Positions 56,156-64,000 of a stretch of DNA of 64,000 nt are shown piece by piece. Positions within the stretch are counted from its first letter, which is position 1; every line of letters begins with the position of its first letter. The notes below the pieces were generated by a model. That model searched no databases, was not told where the DNA came from, and saw only the letters and a list, made by a program, of their open reading frames with translations. Made by a program: the position numbers and the translations under genes. The DNA comes from Bacteroidaceae bacterium. Lineage in GTDB: Bacteria; Bacteroidota; Bacteroidia; Bacteroidales; Bacteroidaceae. The stretch spans positions 20,462 to 84,461 of the forward strand of contig CABIVS010000002.1 of NCBI GenBank assembly GCA_902362375.1, given 5' to 3'.

Positions 56156-59100
56156 ATGAAAAAGATACAAGTTTTATTTTTCACCCTGTTACTTTGCTTG
56201 GTCGCTGTCAATCTGTATGCACAGGAACAAGGCAAAATAAGCGGTAAAGTATTATCCACCCTGAATGTTCCGATTGAGGGTGCGGTAATATCCGTCACCG
56301 GAAGCGAAAATGTCACTACGGATAAGAGCGGAGTTTTTCAAATTGAATGCAAGAATCTACAGAAAGCCACTATTTCTGTCTGGGCTGCCGGATATTATAC
56401 GGTGCTTCAAGCAGTGGACAACCGTAAGGAGATGACGATCATAATGATTCCTGAATCGGAATATAAGTATAATGAAACAACAGTGCTGCCTTTCCGTATT
56501 GAAACGAATGAAGTGACTACTTCTGCAGAGAATATCACTAAAAAAGATTTCGTACCTGCTGGTATGAAGATAGATCGCGCCTTGGCTGGACAGATTGCGG
56601 GTTTGCAAGTGACCCGTGGTAGCGGTATGCCAGGAGAGGGAAGTTTCATCAATCTTCGCGGAACACGTTCTTTTGTGGGTAATAATGCTCCACTGGTAGT
56701 CATCAACGGCATTCCTTATATACCGGACGTAAATGATTCACCATTGATTAACGGATTGAGCCGTAATATCTTTCAGGCTTACAACCTCAATGATATTCAA
56801 AATATCACCGTTTTGAAAGGTGCGGAAGCGGCTTTATATGGCTCTATGGGTGCTAACGGTGTCATTCTGATTGAAACAGATGGTGCTACATCGGAGAATA
56901 TGAACACGGAAATCAGTTATTACGGCCAGTTTGGTGTTAATTGGAATAACAAACGTATGCCCTTGCTGAATGGTATAGATTACCGTTCTTATCTATCAGA
57001 CATGGGAATGAGTTATTTCGGAAACATGGATGAGTTCTTTACCGAATTCCCTTTCATGAGCGACCCAACTAATAGTAGATACGCCAACTATTACAATAAC
57101 AATACGAACTGGCAAGATGAAATCTACCGGAGCGGATTTGTGACAGAAAATCTGTTTCGAGTAGAAGGTGGTGATGCTATCGCCAAATATGACTTGTCTT
57201 TGGGCTACTCTAAAGAAGACGGAATATTGAAAAGTACTCAGCAGAACCGCTATCATACACAGTTGAACGGAAACTTCTTAGTAAGTAAGAATTTTGAAGT
57301 CTATGCTACTGTCGGATTGGCATATATCAACGGTAATTATCAAGAACAAGGGATGAATGTGCGTACCAATCCTTTGCTCGCCGCTTATGCGCAGTCTCCG
57401 CTGCTTGCTCCCTATCAGAAGGCTGATAACGGAGAATTTACTCCGATTTACTCCGACTACTATTATGGAATCAGCAAAAATATGGACTTTGCTGTAAGTA
57501 ACCCGTTAGCCATTGTCAATGACTTGGATGCGAACAGTCGCCAATATGATGTGAATATTAAGGCAGGTTTCAATTATAAAATATTTCCCGGTTTTTCTCT
57601 TAATGGTGTCTTCGGGCTTTATTATAACTATAATAAGGAGCATATTTTCGTTCCAGGCAGAACAGATCTTACTATCGTTCCTACTACAGATACATATGGT
57701 ACTGAAGAAAATACGATACGGGAAGGTGTAAACGAAACGACTAATTATTTTTATAACCTAAACGCACGCTACAGCAAGCAATTCAGTAGCCGTCATGCTT
57801 TGAATGCTATGGCAGGAGTGCAAATATTGACTACTCTGCAGGAATACGACGGGGCATACGCTCGCAACACAACCAATGACTTCTATCAGGTACTGGGTTC
57901 GGCTGATGCTATAGGTCGTTATTTCGACGGTTATCAGAATAAATGGAACTGGGCTAATATTTATGGTCACGTTGACTATACTTATAATCATGTATTGAAT
58001 GCTGCATTGAATATGTCTATCGACGGTTCTTCCGCAAACGGAAGATACACCAACCATTTTCGGGTTTATCCATCAGGCGGAATCACATGGATGGCGAAGA
58101 ATATGTCTTTCCTTATAGACAAGGATTGGATCACCCGTCTGGATTTGCGTGCAGAATACAGCCTGACAGGAAACAGTCGCTTTTCTTCCAATTATGGAAA
58201 ATCTTATTATAGTAGTTCACCCTATATGGCTGTATCGGGTATTATGCGTACCCAAATCCCGAATACGCATTTGAAACCGGAGATAACTTCCCAGATGAAT
58301 TTAAGTTTGGATGCCTCTTTCTTGAGAAACCGTATTAGTCTGGGAGTAGATTATTATCGTGGCAGAAGCAAAGATGTAATCATGAACATTGGAAAATCTG
58401 CTATCTATGGAACATCTGCTTATTATGCAAATGTCGGAAAAATTGATAACAATGGAGTGGAGCTTTCATTGCAAGCTTCCCTTATCCGTATGCGTGACTT
58501 TGAATGGATTGTAGGAGGTAATATCTCTTTCATGGAGAGTAAGATTAAATCATTGGGCGGAAACAATCAGGAAACAGTTCAATATAGTGACGGTTCGATG
58601 ATAGTAAGTCGTGTAGGTGGAAATCCATATGAATTCTACGGATTGCAAGCAAACGGTGTCTACTCTACCCAAGCGGAAGCGAGTGAAGCCGCATTGATCA
58701 ACAGCAGTAATCAGGCATACAGTGCTGGTGATGTACGTTATGTAGACCAGAATAATGACGGACGTATTGATTCTAAAGATTATGTATCATTGGGTAGTGC
58801 CACTCCTGATTACTTTGGAGGGTTCTATACCAATATTCGTTATAAGCATTTCTCACTGGCGGCCGAATTCTCTTATTCAAAAGGAAATGAAGCATACAAT
58901 GCGGTAAGAAGGACATTGGAATCAGTTTCTTCTTTCTCTAACCAAAGTGTAGCAGTGACTAATCGTTGGAATGTAGAAGGACAAGTGACTAATATCCCGC
59001 GTGCCAGCTATGGAGATGCTATTGGAAATAATAATTTCTCTTCCCGTTGGATTGAAGATGCTTCTTTTCTACGTATGAAAAGCGTTACGTTGAGCTATAG

Positions 59101-59299
59101 TTTCGACAAACCGATTTGGAAGTTTTTCCGTTCCGGCACACTGTATGTGACAGGAGAAAACTTGCTTACTGCTACCAAATATTTAGGAATGGACCCTGAA
59201 TTTGCCTATTCATCCGGTAACAGTGCCACACAGGGATTTGATTATGCGAAAGTGATGCAACCGAAATCAGTCAAACTGGGTATTAACTTGAAATTCTAA
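56156..59299 (+). CDS. SusC-like TonB-dependent transporter (fourth pair)
   Basis: This 1047-residue protein has a signal ending near NLYAQ. It has the regulatory-like domain (ISGKVLSTLNVPIEGAVISVTG), a long linker (YKYNETTVLPFRIETNEVTTSAEN), the plug (INLRGTRSFVGNNAPLVVINGIPYI, ITVLKGAEAALYGSMGANGVILIET) and a barrel ending VKLGINLKF. Compared with the other SusCs, the plug has INGIP for VDGVP and LKGAEAALYG for LKDAAATA. Its stop codon overlaps the SusD start by one base (TAATG), implying coupled translation. Confidence 0.94.
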   Translation: MKKIQVLFFTLLLCLVAVNLYAQEQGKISGKVLSTLNVPIEGAVISVTGSENVTTDKSGVFQIECKNLQKATISVWAAGYYTVLQAVDNRKEMTIIMIPESEYKYNETTVLPFRIETNEVTTSAENITKKDFVPAGMKIDRALAGQIAGLQVTRGSGMPGEGSFINLRGTRSFVGNNAPLVVINGIPYIPDVNDSPLINGLSRNIFQAYNLNDIQNITVLKGAEAALYGSMGANGVILIETDGATSENMNTEISYYGQFGVNWNNKRMPLLNGIDYRSYLSDMGMSYFGNMDEFFTEFPFMSDPTNSRYANYYNNNTNWQDEIYRSGFVTENLFRVEGGDAIAKYDLSLGYSKEDGILKSTQQNRYHTQLNGNFLVSKNFEVYATVGLAYINGNYQEQGMNVRTNPLLAAYAQSPLLAPYQKADNGEFTPIYSDYYYGISKNMDFAVSNPLAIVNDLDANSRQYDVNIKAGFNYKIFPGFSLNGVFGLYYNYNKEHIFVPGRTDLTIVPTTDTYGTEENTIREGVNETTNYFYNLNARYSKQFSSRHALNAMAGVQILTTLQEYDGAYARNTTNDFYQVLGSADAIGRYFDGYQNKWNWANIYGHVDYTYNHVLNAALNMSIDGSSANGRYTNHFRVYPSGGITWMAKNMSFLIDKDWITRLDLRAEYSLTGNSRFSSNYGKSYYSSSPYMAVSGIMRTQIPNTHLKPEITSQMNLSLDASFLRNRISLGVDYYRGRSKDVIMNIGKSAIYGTSAYYANVGKIDNNGVELSLQASLIRMRDFEWIVGGNISFMESKIKSLGGNNQETVQYSDGSMIVSRVGGNPYEFYGLQANGVYSTQAEASEAALINSSNQAYSAGDVRYVDQNNDGRIDSKDYVSLGSATPDYFGGFYTNIRYKHFSLAAEFSYSKGNEAYNAVRRTLESVSSFSNQSVAVTNRWNVEGQVTNIPRASYGDAIGNNNFSSRWIEDASFLRMKSVTLSYSFDKPIWKFFRSGTLYVTGENLLTATKYLGMDPEFAYSSGNSATQGFDYAKVMQPKSVKLGINLKF

Positions 59300-60981
59300 T
59301 GATGCAGATGAAAAAGATATTATTAAACGCCGCTTTCATTCTGGCGGTTACCTTATTGGGAGGATGCGATGACTTCTTCAATCCTGATACAGATGTTACA
59401 CTGGATAATGAGGATTATATATCAGAAGAAAGTGAGATGTACTCCGGCTACATTGGTATCATGACCAAAATGCAAGCCATTGGAGACAAAGTGATTTATT
59501 TGAATGAACTTCGAGGAGAAATGGTGGTGCCGACTGCAACGGCACCCACAGAACTCTACAATTTGTACAATTACGATGATGATTTAAGCGGTAATTCATA
59601 CGCAGACCCTTCTGGATTCTACGAAGTAGTAAATGCTTGTAACGATTATCTTCGGAAATTGAAAGCATACGAAGAAAAAAACTCTATAAATGAAAGCCAC
59701 TATAAAGCATTAGTTAGTAGTACGCTGCGTATCAAAGCATGGATGTTTATGACAATCGCTAAAATCTACGGAGAAGTGGCATGGGTGGACAAACCAATGA
59801 CTTCGTTGAGAGACCTGTCACAGTTTGACATATTGAATCTTGACGAAACGATGGTAGCTTGCAAGAATCTGTTAGATATTGGTTATGACAACATTGACGG
59901 GACTTACGAAACAGCATGGAAAGACTGGGTGGACCCGGATACAGAACTGGCAAATAGTGAATATCGTCGTTGGGATATGATGACTCCTCCTTACTATGCT
60001 ATATATGCAGAGATTTGTTTGTGGTTAGGCAGATACCAGCAATGTATCAACCTGATACTTAATAAAATGAATAGTATATATCAAAGTACCACGAATCAAT
60101 CTATTGCTTTCTTACGTAATGATATGTTGTTCAGCCATTATACCAATTTCTTTAATAACGAGACTCCGTATGATTATGAATCGGCATCTGCAATTATGTA
60201 TGACTATCAAAACAGGCAGACGAACAGCCTGCTGAAGCATTTCGACTCTGATTATCCGAATAAATATTGGCTGGCACCAGCAGAGGTTGCTGTAGAACGT
60301 TTCAGAAATAATGAATTCGGTCCGTTGGGCAATAAAGATAAAGATTTCAGAATGGGTTATACGGTATCTGAATACAATGGTAAATGGGTTATCAGTAAAT
60401 TCCGTCCAACTTCTAAACCTGTACGTAACGCTTATCGCGATGATGTATTCGTATATACTTACCGCGGTGCAGACCTTTATTTTATGTTGGCGGAAGCATT
60501 CAATCAATTGGGCAGAAGATCTGTAGTAGACGCACTGATTAATGTAGGGGTCAATGCTTACTCTAGTGAGTTTGATATTGATGAAGAAGGTACTTATTCC
60601 GGGAATTGGTATGGTATTACTCCTCATTGGACGAATAACAGTACTGTATATTATTATTCAAACGGGACAACAGGTATTGGTAGTCGTAAATATGGTGACA
60701 GAGGGATTCGTGGAGTAGAAGTAAGCTATAGTAACCTAGGAGCACGTACCTTCACATCTAATGTGCAAAACAATGACGAAGAAATATTGAAAGAAATGAT
60801 GTTGGAAATGGCGTGCGAAGGAAAAGTTTATCCGGCTATGATTCGTATGGCGAAACGTTATAAAGATAATAGTTTCATGGCGAAATATATTTCGGAAAAG
60901 TATGAAAGTACTGGTAATGCTGCAGCCATCCGTTCCAAAATAATGAGTGGAGATTATTTCATTAAATGGAAGTTAAAATAA
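59299..60981 (+). CDS. SusD-like surface lipoprotein (fourth pair)
   Basis: This 560-residue protein starts within the SusC stop codon. It has lipobox LLGGC, then DDFFNPDTDVTLDNEDYISEESEMYSGY of SusD type, and helices with STLRIKAWMFMTIAKIYGEVAWVD. The C-terminus lacks the usual QNPGW and ends DYFIKWKLK. Last gene of the long unit that begins at 39435, followed by a hairpin at 61022. Confidence 0.93.
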   Translation: MMQMKKILLNAAFILAVTLLGGCDDFFNPDTDVTLDNEDYISEESEMYSGYIGIMTKMQAIGDKVIYLNELRGEMVVPTATAPTELYNLYNYDDDLSGNSYADPSGFYEVVNACNDYLRKLKAYEEKNSINESHYKALVSSTLRIKAWMFMTIAKIYGEVAWVDKPMTSLRDLSQFDILNLDETMVACKNLLDIGYDNIDGTYETAWKDWVDPDTELANSEYRRWDMMTPPYYAIYAEICLWLGRYQQCINLILNKMNSIYQSTTNQSIAFLRNDMLFSHYTNFFNNETPYDYESASAIMYDYQNRQTNSLLKHFDSDYPNKYWLAPAEVAVERFRNNEFGPLGNKDKDFRMGYTVSEYNGKWVISKFRPTSKPVRNAYRDDVFVYTYRGADLYFMLAEAFNQLGRRSVVDALINVGVNAYSSEFDIDEEGTYSGNWYGITPHWTNNSTVYYYSNGTTGIGSRKYGDRGIRGVEVSYSNLGARTFTSNVQNNDEEILKEMMLEMACEGKVYPAMIRMAKRYKDNSFMAKYISEKYESTGNAAAIRSKIMSGDYFIKWKLK

Positions 60982-61021
60982 AAAATCCTCAAATCATCCT
61001 TTGATGTGGATTAGGTTGGGG

Positions 61022-61060
61022 TGACGCGGATTTTTGAAAGAGAATCCGCGTCATTGTTTC
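61022..61060 (+). terminator. Hairpin after the fourth SusD gene
   Basis: TGACGCGGATT (61022-61032) and AATCCGCGTCA (61043-61053) form an 11-bp perfect stem, followed by a modest T-rich stretch. It probably ends or attenuates the long SusC/D/FAS1 transcript before the next promoter. Confidence 0.6.
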
Positions 61061-61069
61061 AAATATAAA

Positions 61070-61077
61070 TACTTTTG
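61070..61077 (+). promoter_or_regulatory. -7 box of the 61097 gene promoter
   Basis: TACTTTTG fits TAnnTTTG exactly, 20 bases before the start codon. There is no TTTG-like box 20 bases upstream and no shared operator-like element, so this unit may be regulated differently from the RG-I enzymes. Confidence 0.5.
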
Positions 61078-61096
61078 CAAATAACAATAACAAAGA

Positions 61097-63211
61097 ATGA
61101 TGAAAACATTAGCAGCATATATTGCAGCACTTCTTGTTTGGACAGCTTGCGGAGACGGAAAACAGTCCGTTATTGACCGTGAGGCGCTGGTAGAAAGAAA
61201 TAGTCCCGTTGTTACGGCATTCGATTCATTGGCTTCCCTTTCTGTAGGAAATGGAGAGTTTGCTTATACGGTAGATATAACCGGTTTACAGACATTTCCG
61301 GACAATTACAGCAAAGGTGTTCCATTAGGAACGCAAAGCCAGTGGGGATGGCATAGCTTTGCCAATCCGGAACATCTCACTCCGGAAGAAACCTTGAAAG
61401 AGTACGATTTTGGGCGAGGGAAGAAAGAACTTTATGCCACACAGTTCAAAGAGAAAGGCAGACAGCAAGATGCCGCTAACTGGTTTCGTGTCAATCCACA
61501 CCGTCTTCATTTAGGGATTGTCGGTTTCGACGTGAAAGAAGATACAGATATTGAACAAGTGACTGATATTCATCAGAAACTTTGTTTGTGGAATGGAAAA
61601 ATTGAGAGCAGGTTTAAATTAAATGGTGAAGATTATCAGGTGGAGACTGTCTGCCATCCTTCCAGTGATATGATTGCTGCTCATATAACCTCCAAGGCAC
61701 ATACCGGAATTTGTTTTCGCTTTCCGTATCCTACAGGAGGACACTGTGATGATGCTTGTAATTGGGAAGCCATTGATAAACATACGACGACGATTGTTAC
61801 TCAAAATGAATCTTCTGCAGTCCTGAAGCACACTTTAGATAGTACAGAGTATTATATAACTTTGCATTGGGAAGGGAAAGCGACTTTGAATGAAAAAGCA
61901 AAGCATTATTTTGTCCTGACCCCGATAGACGACAAACTGGCTTTTACCTGTGCTTTTACTAGTGAAGCTCCTTCTACGCAGACTGTCACCGTGGAACAGA
62001 TTCAGGAAGAAGCAAAAAACTATTGGAACTCTTTCTGGAAAGAAGGTGCGGCAGTTGATTTCTCGTCATGTACGGATTCACGCGCCAAAGAATTGGAACG
62101 ACGTGTGGTACTTAGTCAATATCTGCTTGCTATTCAAAGCGCGGGTACTACTCCTCCGCAAGAAACGGGACTTACTTATAATTCATGGTTTGGTAAATTT
62201 CATCTTGAAATGATCTGGTGGCACGAAGCCCAATTTGCTCTCTGGAACCGTAGCAATTTACTCGACCGTACACTTGCTTGGTATGAAAAAGCAGAACCTA
62301 TGGCACGCCAAATAGCACAGAGACAAGGATTTGACGGTGTTCGTTGGATGAAAATGACCGACCCGTCAGGAACAGAAGCTCCCTCTAAAGTAGGAAGTTT
62401 TCTGATTTGGCAACAACCCCATTTAATTTATCTGGCAGAATTGCTTTATCGTGCCGATCCGACTAAAGAAGTACTAGAGAAATATAATCGTTTAGTACAA
62501 GAGACAGCTGAATTTATGTATTCCTTTGCTACCTATGATGAACTGGAAGGACGCTATGTGTTGAAAGGTGCCATCCCCGCACAAGAAACGTTACGTGCAG
62601 CAGAAACAGTAAATCCTCCTTTCGAACTTTCTTACTGGCATTTTGCAATGCAGACCGCCCAACAATGGCGTGAGCGCATGGGGCAACAGCGTAATCTGGA
62701 ATGGGACGAAATGCTCGACAAACTTTCACCTTTAGCTTATAATGCAGATGGACTTTATCTGGCTGCTGAAACAGCTACAGATACTTATAAGGACATTCGT
62801 TATACTTCCGATCACATGGCAGTGCTGGGGTCAGTCGGTATCCTTCCGATGAATAAACTTATCCGGGAAGATTATATGAAAAATACATTGCACTGGATTT
62901 GGGATAACTGGAATTGGGGTAAAACCTGGGGATGGGATTATCCGATGACAGCCATGAATGCTGCCCGTCTGGGCGAACCGGAAAAGGCTGTTGGAGCTTT
63001 AATGATGGATAAACGCACAAATACATACCTGATAAATGGTCATAATTATCAAGATGGTCGTTTGCGCATTTATTTACCGGGTAATGGTGGCTTGTTGACT
63101 GCTATTGCAATGATGTGTGCAGGTTGGGACGGGTGTCTTGAAACTAATCCGGGATTCCCGAAAGACGGGACATGGAATGTTCGTTGGGAAGGATTGAAGC
63201 CATTACCATAA
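61097..63211 (+). CDS. Predicted (alpha/alpha)6-barrel glycoside hydrolase-like lipoprotein, family not assigned
   Basis: This 704-residue protein has lipobox VWTAC. An N-terminal beta-sandwich (about 30-300: SLASLSVGNGEFAYTVDITGLQTF, HLGIVGFDVKED) precedes a helical barrel (about 320-700: LTYNSWFGKFHLEMIWWHEAQFALWNR, WHFAMQTAQQWRERMG, NWGKTWGWDYPMTAMNAARLGEPEKA, IYLPGNGGLLTAIAMMCAGWDGC). This two-part layout resembles GH65/GH95-type enzymes. Candidate acids are the Glu and His of FHLEMIWWHEAQ and the Asp of WGWDYP. I cannot name the family. It begins its own transcription unit with the DUF4450-type gene. Confidence 0.7.
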   Translation: MMKTLAAYIAALLVWTACGDGKQSVIDREALVERNSPVVTAFDSLASLSVGNGEFAYTVDITGLQTFPDNYSKGVPLGTQSQWGWHSFANPEHLTPEETLKEYDFGRGKKELYATQFKEKGRQQDAANWFRVNPHRLHLGIVGFDVKEDTDIEQVTDIHQKLCLWNGKIESRFKLNGEDYQVETVCHPSSDMIAAHITSKAHTGICFRFPYPTGGHCDDACNWEAIDKHTTTIVTQNESSAVLKHTLDSTEYYITLHWEGKATLNEKAKHYFVLTPIDDKLAFTCAFTSEAPSTQTVTVEQIQEEAKNYWNSFWKEGAAVDFSSCTDSRAKELERRVVLSQYLLAIQSAGTTPPQETGLTYNSWFGKFHLEMIWWHEAQFALWNRSNLLDRTLAWYEKAEPMARQIAQRQGFDGVRWMKMTDPSGTEAPSKVGSFLIWQQPHLIYLAELLYRADPTKEVLEKYNRLVQETAEFMYSFATYDELEGRYVLKGAIPAQETLRAAETVNPPFELSYWHFAMQTAQQWRERMGQQRNLEWDEMLDKLSPLAYNADGLYLAAETATDTYKDIRYTSDHMAVLGSVGILPMNKLIREDYMKNTLHWIWDNWNWGKTWGWDYPMTAMNAARLGEPEKAVGALMMDKRTNTYLINGHNYQDGRLRIYLPGNGGLLTAIAMMCAGWDGCLETNPGFPKDGTWNVRWEGLKPLP

Positions 63212-63226
63212 TCAAACACAAAAAAT

Positions 63227-64000
63227 ATGAAATATTTTCGTCTGAATCTTATTTTAAAAGGAGGGCTTACTGCTTATTGTCTTTTTATGTTGCCGGCAAT
63301 GCAATTAAATGCTCAAAGAGAGGCAAAACAGATCGGTGACTTTAAAGAATCCATCTCCTTAAACGAGCATTTGCGAGGGGCAAAACGGACGTTGCAATAC
63401 CATCCTGATGGAGATGAATTTGTTTGTATCAACGGTAAGAACCGCTATACCCGTGCTTTGTATGGTAGACATAGCCCTTTTCGTGTAGAAACAAGTGACC
63501 GGCCGGTTTTTGCGTTTTATAATAATGGACGTGGAGGAAATATAAGTTTCAAAATCATTCTTCGTGATGGAACAGAAGTCGCACTTGACCGTACCGGACA
63601 TTGTGAATCCCGCTACTCGGCAGGAAAACGTACCTATTATCTGACAGACCCTTCCTGGGGAAAAGGAGAACTGCGTATTGTAGTATTGGCATTAGCCGAT
63701 ATGGACGGAGCTATCTGGCGTTTTTCCGCTTCGAATATGCCTAAAGGGGCTATACTTCGTTGGCAGCATGGAGGTGCTACCGGGAAACGTTTGAGTCGTA
63801 ATGGAGATATGGGAGTCGATCCGGCTGATTGTTTCGAACTTCCGGCCGAAGCTGCCGACCTTGTCACAGGTGAACTTCCCTTGCAGAAAGAAGCATACTT
63901 AGTACGTGGGGAAGTTCCTGAACAATCTAATGCCCGTAAACTCTATCAAAAAGCGGAGGCGGCTTCTTTGGCATTAGCCTCCCGTTTGAAAATAGAAACT
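63227..64000 (+). CDS. DUF4450-type exported protein, 5' part (cut by window edge)
   Basis: An open frame runs from ATG 63227 to the last base (258 codons). The N-terminus MKYFRLNLILKGGLTAYCLFMLPAMQLNAQ (given by ends: MKYFRL...LNAQ) is a signal peptide. The mature part has GKNRYTRALYGRHSPFRVETSDRP and YNNGRGGNISF, a pattern I recall from DUF4450 proteins of Bacteroides PULs, which continue into a catalytic-type barrel. It lies 15 bases after the preceding gene, so the two are co-transcribed. Function is not established from this fragment. Confidence 0.7.
   Translation, partial: MKYFRLNLILKGGLTAYCLFMLPAMQLNAQREAKQIGDFKESISLNEHLRGAKRTLQYHPDGDEFVCINGKNRYTRALYGRHSPFRVETSDRPVFAFYNNGRGGNISFKIILRDGTEVALDRTGHCESRYSAGKRTYYLTDPSWGKGELRIVVLALADMDGAIWRFSASNMPKGAILRWQHGGATGKRLSRNGDMGVDPADCFELPAEAADLVTGELPLQKEAYLVRGEVPEQSNARKLYQKAEAASLALASRLKIET

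Overview
The window is a carbohydrate-utilisation island of a gut Bacteroidota bacterium, almost certainly a Bacteroides species. The evidence is four complete SusC/SusD pairs plus one partial SusC, lipoprotein signals on most secreted proteins, a hybrid two-component system (HTCS), and promoters of the Bacteroides type (-7 box TAnnTTTG, weak -33 box). The enzyme set points to pectin, chiefly rhamnogalacturonan-I (RG-I): two PL11 lyases (one fused to GH105), a PL26/YetA-type exo-lyase, three GH105 modules, GH28, PL1, GH2, a tandem CE12 esterase, a sialate-O-acetylesterase-like module, a second esterase and L-rhamnose mutarotase.

Layout. (1) 1-1047: 5' part of a SusC gene on the minus strand, cut by the window edge. 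(2) 1238-2850: a tyrosine recombinase gene enclosed by a perfect 32-bp inverted repeat, with an outward-facing promoter at its left end; this looks like an invertible promoter switch. (3) 2990-17930: plus-strand operon of two fimbrillin-like lipoproteins, SusC-SusD, SusC-SusD and a lipoprotein PL11, closed by a strong terminator. (4) 18098-28731: PL26 (+), tandem CE12 and GH105 (-), PL11-GH105 fusion and rhamnose mutarotase (+). (5) 28822-34029: HTCS regulator and an esterase. (6) 34072-41966: GH2 (-), an 0.9-kb regulatory region with a candidate small RNA, GH28 and an esterase-GH105 fusion (+). (7) 42036-60981: two related unknown lipoproteins around a PL1, then FAS1 protein, SusC, SusD, two FAS1 proteins, SusC, SusD. 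(8) 61097-64000: a predicted (alpha/alpha)6 enzyme with its own promoter and a DUF4450-type gene cut by the right edge.

How it fits together (inference). Surface lyases (PL11 lipoprotein, PL1) would cut pectin backbones, SusC/D pairs import oligosaccharides, and periplasmic GH105, GH28, GH2, PL26, PL11-GH105 and esterases finish the job. Rhamnose mutarotase handles released rhamnose. The HTCS would sense an RG-I fragment.

The main new observation is a 26-bp element found by eye upstream of PL26, GH105, PL11-GH105, GH2, GH28 and esterase-GH105. It lies at two fixed distances from the -7 box (25-26 or 37 bp), as expected of an HTCS operator. The same element, at the same 26-bp spacing, precedes the promoter inside the invertible segment. 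In the orientation shown, that promoter reads left into the partial SusC. After inversion it would read right into the RG-I SusC/D/PL11 operon, which otherwise has no operator-bearing promoter. The locus may therefore combine sugar induction with a DNA inversion that chooses which SusC/D operon is induced.
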